This document shows positions 37,701-49,700 of a stretch of DNA of 64,000 bases, piece by piece. This DNA comes from Pomphorhynchus laevis (Eukaryota; Acanthocephala; Palaeacanthocephala; Echinorhynchida; Pomphorhynchidae). How positions within the stretch are numbered: position 1 is the stretch's first letter; the number at the start of each line of letters is the position of its first letter. The notes under the pieces were generated by a model, which made no database searches, had not been told where the DNA came from, and worked only from the letters and a program-made list of their open reading frames with translations. The position numbers were made by a program, and so were the translations under genes. Location: the NCBI GenBank assembly GCA_012934845.2, contig WNNJ02000797.1, forward strand, positions 62,001 through 126,000. Reading direction: 5' to 3'.

Positions 37701-40700
37701 GATACAACCAGAGGGTTACCCACAAATGAGTCCTGTGAAAAACAGCAAATAAAGACGATTTGATCCATGTGACATTCCGCACCAAGGAGGTGGGAACATG
37801 ACCACCATAGGTTGATCGGGTGCAATCCGATGTTGATCGCACAACGGTAAACGCAGTATTGCGTTTAAGTTCAATCAGAGCGTCGCAATACTATGTATTT
37901 CATCACATTGCAATTGCAGATTCTAATCTTTGGAGCAAATGAATCGCATTAGATTCAATTCCGGCGGAAGTAAAAAAATGATAAGAGGAACGAAATAGCA
38001 TTTCTAAACCTCCTGGATTCTCTCAATGTACCTTGATCTTTTACAATTCGCATGGGATTCGAAAGCCGCGACTAGAGAACTGTAAATAGAAGCTTCTGTG
38101 AGTGTTGAAAATACATTGACATCAAGAAATGTCCGATCCAAGCGATATCCTCGTTGGCCATTACAAACGATGTTGAGCCGCGCATTATCTCCACGAGTAG
38201 TGGCACCGACTCGTGTGGATGTCGCTTCGTTTACACGATAACGCATGGTGAGTATCATTTAATTCACCATAAATTTATATTGCATTCGTAAGATCTGTAG
38301 GAATCCAATTGTATCGCGAGCATAGATCGTCACGGAATTGCGTTGTCCCAAACTGTACACCTTTCTTTTAAGGTGAAGTGACCTGAGCCATACTGATGCG
38401 CCTTCTATAGCAGCATGCGCTACACGTAGGGTAGTTTAGCAGCGTGCGCTATACATACAATTATTTCATTACTAAATGATTGTAATAAGCAAATTTAAAG
38501 TATAATATATACCACTTTGATTAACGAATTTATAATTCCAATAGTCTAAAACGTATATATAGGGCTGATTACACGAAATTATTCCTGGAATTTGGCATAT
38601 CTGAATTTTGGCATCTATGCTGCTCCAACAGGTAATGTTTATAACATATTAGTATGCTAGTATACATGTGTTCATATTAATATATATAAACATGGCGACG
38701 AAGTTTTATTATAAATTCTACTAAATAAAATATCAAACTATGTATGATATCTGCTATACAATGTTATATATAGTTTCAGCACACCGATTTCATTTTGATA
38801 TTTGGCATTTGAGCTTTAACATTTTGATATTTTTGTAATTTTAAGAAAGTAATATTCGTTGTAAAATAAATAAAACCTCAGTTGCGTTGCATAACCCATA
38901 TTCTATATAGATAAGATCAGTTATTTCAATTATATATAATACGATTTAGCTAATATTTTAGTGCTGCTACATTACCTGTAACGTTCGATTGCCTTGATAG
39001 TATGGGTATGGATATGCTTGTCACCAGGTTTGTACTGCCAATTGGAGCCACTGTAAACATGGACGGTACAGCACTTTACGAAGCAGTGGCTCCTGTCTTC
39101 ATTGCTCAAATGAATAAAATACATCTGAGCATTGGACAGCTTGTGATTGTCAGGTACGATTGCTTACTTTAGAATATCCAGTCACATTCTATTATTTTAA
39201 TTTCTTTTGATTTTTACTTTTTCACCATTTTGTTACAGTACATTGCATTTAAATCTACATGATCACGATTATAAAAATACATTTATTTTTTGTAGTTTTC
39301 ATTGAGTCTATCGGTATATTCAATTATATGCTCTGACCTATCTTTAGCTTTCGTTGACATTTAGAAGTTAATGTTGCTGATAAAGAGGGACCCCTGTTGG
39401 TTAAAACATTACTTCGAGAATACTAAATTTGATACATTCCATAATGATAATGCATTAAGAGCAAAACTGCGAGGACAAATCATGTAAACGTATTAAAATA
39501 GCAAACTTATTACTTAACATTTCCATCGTTCACAAAATGTTAAAATTAGGGTTTCGTCAAATCCTTTGTATTTTCTGCTTAAAACAGAGATAAGTGGAAT
39601 TCAAAAATATTTAATGTGGTCCAGATCAGGATCACCTTTACTTATTGATTTAGCAATAGAGTGAAATAAAGTTCAATCAGAAAGAACATAATAGTTCCTT
39701 CTGATGATCTGCAAAATTAAATGAGATAAAACGTATGCTATTTATTAATTAATTTATAAAACTTGATTTTTTTCAATTCTTACTTTATATTGATCTAAAT
39801 TATATAAAATCTTAATATTAAAAAAATATTATTTTTAATTTAAGATAGTACAAACTATACGCTACATTCAGTAGTGGTGAAGTTCATCGGATCTCTTAAT
39901 AAACCAACAATCAGCTGACCAAAGCTCTTTTCCTTGACCTCTCCAGTGCATTTGATCGAATTTTCAAACATTTTGTTTTATACTCTCTTAAATCCCTCGC
40001 ACTGCCCAAGGGGATTGTGAACATGACAGAGATTTTGATTTATTCTAAGCGTATCTACTGCGAAGATGATCGTGATGTGGGCAAATTCTACCCAATTAAC
40101 GATGTATCTCAAATTTACTCCTCCTTCTAATCTCTAATTTTGTGATTAGTCACTTCAAAACCTTATATAGTTTTTTTTGCGCAATCAGTATCTTATAGTC
40201 AAAGATCAGCTACAATCTTCCAATATTTTCTGAAGTACATGTAATTGTCTTTAATGGCACCCCGGTAATAAGAAAAACGATTATAGATGCTGGCAATCCT
40301 ATCACTTTCCACCATTATGATAAATCAACCACTCCCTTAGTTCACATATTGAGCAAAATACAAATTTCACCATATATATGAGCTGAGCTCATGGATTTGA
40401 CATCAATAAATTCAATACTGCTCTGAAGAGAGCAATATGTGCTGTGAAACAAACTCAACATATGTATTAAGAAAGTCCAAGTACGCCTTTAGTGTACTTG
40501 GGCAATCTCGGAACTTTCTTTTCTAGAGGACGACCCCCGGAACAAAGACCAAGGTATTTTAAGCTTCTAATGTCAAGATCACTGTTTATAATGCGTTGCG
40601 ATTAAACTTTTAGAATAACTCATGTAGTTCAATCGCAACATGCTGGCGTTGGTGTTCGCATGCAGAATCTAATCCCTCTGTAAATTAAGAAAATAGAAAA

Positions 40701-43700
40701 GCACGATCAATATCCATTGTAAAAGAAGTTTCATCTACAAAAGACCACTGAATAAATGTATTATTTAGTAAGAAACATTAATTTAACACAAAATCTATAA
40801 AGAAAAATTAATTAAACAAAGCAAAGGGATAAAATACTGTATAAAGTACTTTTTTTTTATTAAATCAATATCAGTTTTGATATTGCACATCAATGTATTT
40901 TTATGTTTAAACTTTTCGTTCAAAAATAATATTTTCTACTGAAGTAGTAATTTTACTATTATCGACGCTTATGTTATGATTTTATTTAAAGTATAGTCAA
41001 TAACGGCGCAGGAGTCGATCCTCTCTTAACTAAATATTTGTGTTATATAATGCGTTTTGATAACCACTGCCAATGTTGACCTATATATATGCAGTCTTCA
41101 TATAGTATTTATTATACAATACCATCTTCTTTGTAATTTTTAATATTTGTGACATCTGATATGTTTAATTACTTTGTCATTTTATCAATAATCAATATAT
41201 GGTATATCTACGTATTTTGTCTAAATAAGGTGAGCTAATAGTTTATACATGACCATATTTTCTTTACAATAATACTTTTAATAGCCCAAGCTGGATATTC
41301 GCTACTTTTTTAATAGTTAACAAATCGTATCGCCCATTTACTTTTTAAATAACTGCAAAACAAATTTCTTCGGCTCTTAAGGTAAGTGAGGACAAACGGA
41401 AAGCTTTCACTTCATAGAAATTTTACTTCTATAATCTACAATATCGGGATATTTTATTAAATTTTTGGTAAACACAAGTTTCTACCGTTCTAATGCAGAT
41501 TTATATATGTACATATTAAGAAAGCGTATTCTTCTTTTGCTAAGATCTATTAAATGTTCTAATCAACATTATTTAATTTATGTAATATATAATAAGGGTC
41601 GAACTATTTTTAATTAAAAAAATGAACGCATCATCTACATACCTAAACTAGGTATGTAAGTATATGCACCATTTACATGAATGAGCTAAGTATATGCACA
41701 ACCTGCATACCAAATTCTTTAAAGCATTTATCTTTCCGTTGCTTCATATAAAATTCAGCGAATCGGCGTTCATATAACCCAACGAGTACTATGCAATCCA
41801 TCAACTTATTCTCACATTTAATTTTCAAACATAAAATTAATGTTTGAGGTTCATAGTTTTAGCAGAATAGCACAATCCTCAACAGTTAATTTTTTTCGAA
41901 GCTCAGTATCAATAAGTAACTCAGATGTTAACTTAATAGCATATAAGAATAGAATGTTAGTAAAAAGGTGATGAAATAGTATCCGTCTTCAGCACTATCT
42001 TAACATATATGCCATTAGTCATTAATAACTTTTTACAAACTGCATATTATCCTTTACAAAAGAAAAGTGATCTTTGGCGGTGGTATAAAGACATAAAGAC
42101 ATACTTTGAATATTTAGAAATAATCTTATTTAACAAGGAATTACTTATTTTTTCTTCAATTCGTAGTTTTCTAAGAATTCATTGTATTCATATTGTCATT
42201 TTAAAGTAAGGTCACCATTTAGTTTTCTAAATTTACCGATCAAGACTGAGTATCCTGATGTAACATAATAAGACCCGGAGTTAAAATCGCATGACCTAAA
42301 AAAGAATCTTTAAAGCAAACCAAATTAATCAAAACATTCAATAGACGCTGATATTAAATATTGAATAGAAAATTGCTTGTATTTACAATTTTTCGATTTC
42401 TACTCGTTTTTATAGATAAATAAAATAAACATGGAATTATAGAGACACGATAATTTAATGGGTTCAGCACGGACCCATTGAATGACCTGATTGCGAATGA
42501 TATATATTTATTTCACAATTGTGATATCAAAGAGTAAGTTGATTTGTTTTAATGCCTTTTTCGTTAAAAATTCCGTACTCAACGAAACTAATCTAAAAAG
42601 TATAGTTTGAGATTTAATCTTATATCATATGTTTTCTGAAATTTAGCTTAACTGCTACAGTAGCTAGTATTGGTGCAGCCAGTATTCCAAGTGCTGGTCT
42701 AGTCACGATGCTGTTAGTTATGAGTGCAGTTGGATTGCCAGCTGAGGAAATCATGGTAATATTGTCAATTGATTGGCTGCTGTAAGTGAAAAAATAAGCA
42801 AAACGTTATTTATTAATTTATAAATATTTTCCTTATAAAAACTGTATTTACAGTAAAGTGATAAACTTAAATATTTTTGGGAAAAATGCATGCTACAAGT
42901 ATACGATATCGACTTTTATCAACCTAAAAACATAAAAAATGAAACAATTTAAAAACGTCGTATCAAATTGTATTTAATTTAATCTTCTGTTAAACTATAA
43001 ATCGTAAAAATGTATACCTATTTTGATTAAAATGTACAAAAGAATAACCGTATTTCACAAACAAATAGAAGTAGTTAAAAGTTGATATTATGTTTATATG
43101 CACGACCAATAGTATATAAGGCGGTATGCAAATAAAATATATTTTAATTATTTAAATTAACTAGATTAGTGATTTTTAAACAATGTAATTAGACTCCTCA
43201 GACGAAAATTTAATGAAACATTTTTATATGAAGAAGCCAATTGCATTAGGAAAAATTTACTAATTTTATTAAAACTGTTAATCAAAATCAATTAAAACTA
43301 AATTCAAATTAAGACAGCAAATTGATCACTTTGATTAATTGGCTAAGTTGATTAGTTTTTTATTCTCAGAAAAATCTAAAAAAGCATTACCTTTGTAGTG
43401 ACTTTACACTTTAGTAGTCAGAAAGAACCAACATGAAAGGCTTTATTCAAATATCTACAAATAAGAAGATAACTTAAGGTAAATGTGAATAATTCAATAA
43501 ATCAATATAGTTATACAGTTACCACACTTTCTCCTCCTTAGACATTAAATCTGGTGCACCTTTTTATGATTCGTCCTCGGTTTGATTTGCTCGGTATAAA
43601 CTTAAATACAGTCTGTACTTTGATCTATGGTTTCAGGTGAGCTTTCGTTTTGCACATTGTCCTGATTTAGATCATCTTTGTTGGCATTCGCTGCGTTGTC

Positions 43701-46700
43701 ATTTTCCAACGGAACACTGATCCGGGAATTATCTTCTTCAGATTGTTGCAACGAATAATTGGAGTAACCGACAATCTGTGATGAAGATGAGGTGTCCCCT
43801 GTTGGAGCTAAATCGGATGTTGATATTACACTTCTTCTTCCATCTTGATAACTGATTTGCGAGTGGGTTGGCGTCGAAGAGAGTATTTCAACAGGTATTA
43901 CTAAAGGATCTGACTTCGAATGTCTTTGAAAATTTCGGAGGAGAGCTGGTCCACCAAGCAACAAAGTTGGTATAGAGTACCCATTTTCGGTTTTTCTCTG
44001 GAATGAACAAAACCGTTCATGTAGAGTTTGATTTGTCGAGGTACACATCAGTGAGCGCATTAAATGCAATGTGATGTCAAGAACGATTTCCAACGATTTT
44101 CTTCTAAACATCTTGAACGCAGCGCTAGTTCGATAGTTCTCCATACTATGCCATTTATTCTTTCACATTGTCCATTACCCGTCCGATGGTATGGGCTAGA
44201 ATGAGTTATCACAGTCCCTCCTTGCCAGAGATATGATTGAACCTCTTTCGACATAAATTGAGTGCCACGATCACAGTGTATCGCTCCACAAATTGAGAAT
44301 AAATTGTGTAAGCATTTGATAACGGTTGTAGTAGACATATCAATACATGGATACACAAAAGGAAATCGGGAGTACTCATCCACGATAATGAGCAAGTACT
44401 TGTCGCCATCGATTGAAGGTTAAGGTTCGACGAAATACATGGCCAATCGCTCAAAGGGCCGACGCGCGATTACTAATTGTGAAGGATTAGGCTTGTGAAA
44501 TTTGGGTTTGAGTTCGGCACAAGTTTGACACGACAAGCATACTTTACGAACATCTTCGATCGAGTGTGGAAGATTTTTCTGTTTCATAAAATGATGTAGT
44601 CTCGTAATACCCGGGTGACATAGAGATTCGTGTAACTGTTTTATATCTGCCGAATTGCGAATCGAACAAACTCTAGAGAATGTATCTGCTGCAACATTTA
44701 GGTTTCCTGGTCGGATGTGATTATGTAGGAATAGCTAGCAAGTTCGACTTTCCATCGTTTCAATTTTTCGTTTTTAATTTTGGATTTTAAACGATTTCCG
44801 AATACGAAAGATACGGATTGTTGATCTGTAATTTTAGTGAATCTTTTTGAAATCAGAAACTTGCGTCATTTCCGAATAGCTTCCACAATGACAGTCGCTT
44901 CCCGTTCAATAATAAAATGTTGCCTTTTCTATGGAGATAGACTTCTTGAATTGAATGAAACTGGACGACCATTTTGCGATAGAATTGCAGCGACTGTATT
45001 CGAAGATGCGTCGGTTTCTACACAAAACGGCAACTCTTCATCAATAGTAGTAAGTGAAGCTTTGCATATTTCATCCTTTAATTCATCGAAGGTCTTTAAT
45101 TGAGTATAATTCATTGGAAACGAGGCTACAGATAAAAGCGGTCTAATTTTTGCGGAATAACTTTGGTATCCATTGACCGTAATAACTCAGTAATCCAAGA
45201 GCTCTTTTAATGGCAGCAGGATTTGAAGGAGCAGAAAAGTTTCTAAGTGGTTCAGTCCTTTGAGGATCAGGCTGGATTCGACCACCGTCGATTAGATATA
45301 CAAGGTAGTTTAACGAGGTTTGACGGTCGACAGACTTTTGCTTATTAAGCTTAATATTATATTTCTTGATCATAGTTTCGAACGCATGCAAATTTTTGTC
45401 GTGATCTTCTAAAGTACTTCCAGCCACTACAACATTATCAACATATATGAAGGTATTTTGAAGTCGATTAGAGCTTATCAGATTAGACATTACGCGCTGG
45501 AAAGCGGCTACCGAGTTAGTCAGACCAAAGAGAATTCGCTTGAATTGGTGCAATGCTCCTGCAGCTTGAAAAGCTGTATAAAATCTCTCATCTTCTCTCA
45601 CTAGACATTGGTAGTAAGCCGATTCAAGATCAAGTTTAGTGAAATATTTGTATTTCGACAATTCGTTGATCATATCTGAAATTCGGGGCATTGGAAAAGC
45701 GTCGGGGAAGGTGAATCGGTTGATAGTTGCAGAATAATCCACGACCATGCGACGTTTATGTCTATTAGATGTCGTAACTAATACTTGTGCTCTCCATGGC
45801 GAGGTTGAAGTTTCTATAATGCCATTTTTTAGTAGGAATTAAATTTCGTTTTCGATAAATTTTCGATCGTCAAGAGCATAGTTACGTGGCTTAGTAGCGA
45901 TCGGTCGAACATCATCAGACAATTTAGAGAATAGTGTTGGTGGCTTGATCTCCATACAGTTCAATGACGATAGTATTAGTTTTGGTCTGTCCTTGTCGTT
46001 TGTGAAATTAAATGTCACTGTTGTGTTCAGTCCCAATACAACCGGAGAGCATAGGTTCGGAAGAACCAACAGTTTGATTGCAGTAAACTTCTTTCCACCG
46101 ATACGTACGTCTACAACACAGGGTTCTTTCGTATGAACCGAGTGGTCGCATGACGCCATAAAGATTATTTCCGAAGATAGCTGTTTTCACAATTTTGCAG
46201 CAATCACTATATCGGATCGAATAAAACTCTTTACACTGCCAAAGTCGATTAGAGCTGCCGTCGAATAGCTATCTAACCGTACGGGTATTTAACTATCATT
46301 AAGAATCTGTATCATTACATTAGATGCCGTGAGCGTATTTTCGAAGGCTGCTGAGCATTTTGAATTCGGGCTTTGGCAGATATTTGAAAAATGGCCACGC
46401 TTTCCACACTTGAAGCAGGTCGCGTCACGAGCTGGACATTGCTGTCTGCGGTGTGGAATACGTCCACAAAATCTACACTTGGAATCATTTGATTTTGTCC
46501 ACCTTCCAGCGGCAGCGATATTATCGTCTCTATTATCTAGGCTGATATCTTTATCGACGTTTTGCGATATTTGAGCGGAGAAGTCGGAATCTTGAGAAGA
46601 TTCGAATGATTTAGCATTTCTTTGAGCCGTTTCAATAGATTGAGCCGTTACTATAGCATCATCTAGTATGAGATTCTCCCGTTCGAGGAGCCGTTGACGT

Positions 46701-49700
46701 ATTTCTCCACTTTTCAAACCTATAATGAAGGCATCTCGTATTGCTTCATCTGTGTATTGAGCTGCGGAAACTGCTTTAAAATTACATGATCTTGCGAGTC
46801 TTTTAAATTTGCGAGGAATTCGTCAACAGTCTCTTCTAATTGTTGCTTGCAAGTTACCAAGGTATAGCGAGCGAAAACAGAATTCGTAGGTTTGTCGTAG
46901 GGTGCTTCTAGGATAGCAATGGCTTCATCGTAGTCTTTACAATAGGAAATCGTTTCGAACACATTTGCTGATATATAATTTGTCAGAAGCCGTAACTTGT
47001 TGATTGTTCTATCAGGATGACCAACTTCCAACTCCGCACACAAGTATCGAACATTCGGCGCCAATGCCTCCATTCAGCCGCGGTTGTGCTTGAAGTACCA
47101 ATAAAGCGAGCAGGTTTCATTAATGAATCCATTTGATTGGAGATCGAGAGAAATAGTTGAATAAATTGTGGTGACTTTACTTTAGTAGTCAGAAAGAACC
47201 AACATGAAAGGATTTATTCAACTATCTACAAATAAGAAGGTAACTTAGGGTAAATGTGAAAAATTCAATAAATCAATTCATATTGGAAAACAACATTTTC
47301 GAGTTCAACGGTTCATTATATAGACAGGTAAAAGGTATCACGATGGGGACCCCAGTAGCTCCATTTTATGCGATAATATATATGCACCATTACGAACAGC
47401 GCTTATTGACGAAGCTTATGACACTCCATACATGTACCTACGATATCATGACGACATATTTGTTCTACATCACAAAGAAGGAATTGAGAAACTTTAACTA
47501 GAGTTCCAAAAGTCTGGCCCTCTGAACTTCGAGTTCAATTTCAGCATTACAGCAGATTTACTCGACGTACATTTGTACTTTAATGATCGAGGCTACATAC
47601 AGTATGAACTTTACAGCAAAGATACTTTTGTTCCGACATTTATCCATGCTGATAGCTGACATTCTAGTGCTGCCAAACGCAACACTGTATCTAATGAAAT
47701 ACAGCGGATTATTCGGCGGTGCTCTGAAAGTGGAAAAAGATATAAGCATATGCTAAACTTTAAAAATATGTTAATGCATCGAGGCTACTCGAAAAGTTGG
47801 ATTAACAAAGTAATGCGTCAGAACAGATAATGTGGAACAGACAACCATCATGACTGTCGACTACTGTCCAACTTTTCGGAAACTTCATAAAGATCTACAC
47901 GCAACAGTTAGCAATGCAAAAAAGCATTACGCAAGTAACATTAAACGACCTCGTATATACTTCCGAGCAAGAACACTTCAATCACTGCTTTCGCACAGCA
48001 CGTTGAATGTAAGAAAAAGCGGTGACACATTGTACATCAAAATGTAATGACAAGCGTTGCAAATGTTGCATTGATATTAAACTAGCGCCTACAGTCTGCA
48101 GCACAACGACCGGAAGACATTACCGCCTAAAAATAAGCACAAATTGTAAGACCAAATTAAATCAGTTAACTGAGTCTACGTATTGTTATATAATTATAAA
48201 ATAAACAAAACATAATAATGCTAAATCAAAATTTAATAATTAAATAATAAAATCAATAATTGCTTTTAGATTTTCTATAATTTATATCAAGTTAAAAAAT
48301 AAAAATAAAAATAAAAAATAAAAAATAAAATTTAAAATAAACGTCATTTTTATGAATTGACTAATAAATAACAGACGTTGTATCAGAATAAGAATTAGAG
48401 GTCATCAGGAGGAACTGCTATGCTATCAGGTTTCGGCCCCTAACTCCTCTACCCAACATAGCAGCGGGGCCAAATACATGCTAATGATGTATTTCCTCTG
48501 AAATAACTATCTAGTATCTTATTCTAATGCAAAGTATATTATTTATTATCCATCCATAAAAATTTGCCACTTAAGAGTTTAAATTTATTCTTTATATTAT
48601 TGTGTTGATTTATATATTTTACTATTTTCTGCTTGATGTTATTTTTATAGTAACCTAGTTTAAAATATGTATCTATTAAATTATTTAAATGATTTTTAAG
48701 AAAGCCAATATCATTACATATTGTTGCAATTCTTAAAATTTCATTATTTAATGTATTATATTTTATATTATATGGTATGCATGAATGCTCATGAAAAAAT
48801 ATGTTTCTTGTAAATTTAAATGTCATCTTTACGATATAAATTAATAGTAGTTTTAGTTAATGTTAATTTAATGTTCATATCTAGATATACACCTTCTTTA
48901 TCATTAATATTGGTTTTGTTAAGAATAAGGCTTTCTGGATAAATGTGCTCACTAATTGAATAAAAATTATTAGAATTAAATACACATATATCATCAATGT
49001 ATCGAAACATATATTTCATATATTTATATTGTTTAGATTTAGTTTTTACACAGTTATGAACAAATTCATATTCTATAAAGCTTAAAAACAAGTCAGCTAT
49101 AATTGGGCTACTATTACCACCCATTGAACACCTTTTACTTGTCTAAATATAGATGTCCCTACTTTTAAATAATTTTGATTTATCAAAATATTTAAGGATT
49201 CTATTAATTCAATTTTATCCATATATTTATATTTATTTGATGGTTTAATTTTTGTTAGATAGGCGTTATAATTATTATAACATATATATGTATATCTTTT
49301 TCCGAATATAAGGTTAATTAATTTTACTAACGCTTCTTTAATATCTACTAAATCTAGATTTGTATAAAGCGTACTAAAATCGTATGTATTTATATTTTGA
49401 AAATTTATTCCTTTTGTCTGTTCTAAAAATTCTTTTGTAGAATTAATACTGAAATAGTGTTTTATACCAGTATTAATTTCGATTACCTTGCAATATTTTT
49501 TAAAATGTGCTTTAATTACTTTAAGTATTTTATTCATATAGACAGAAAGTGGTTTTAATGTACATTTAAACGCACTACATATGAACCTAGGTTTTATTGG
49601 ATTTTTATGTAATTTTGGATTCCAATATAATATAGGTATAGTTTTATTATCTAATTCAACCTTTATACCCTTTTTATCCATTATAGAACAGTGACTTGTA

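Noticed and set aside
44837-46574. Plus-strand open frames at 44837-45103, 45945-46136 and 46329-46574
   Set aside because: They are shadows of the minus-strand Gypsy fossil.
48391-48494. HDV-like ribozyme
   Set aside because: The pseudoknot order resembles the P1/P2 topology of HDV-like ribozymes, but no P3, P1.1 or catalytic C with its NRA neighbours can be placed. The label is kept as structured module only.
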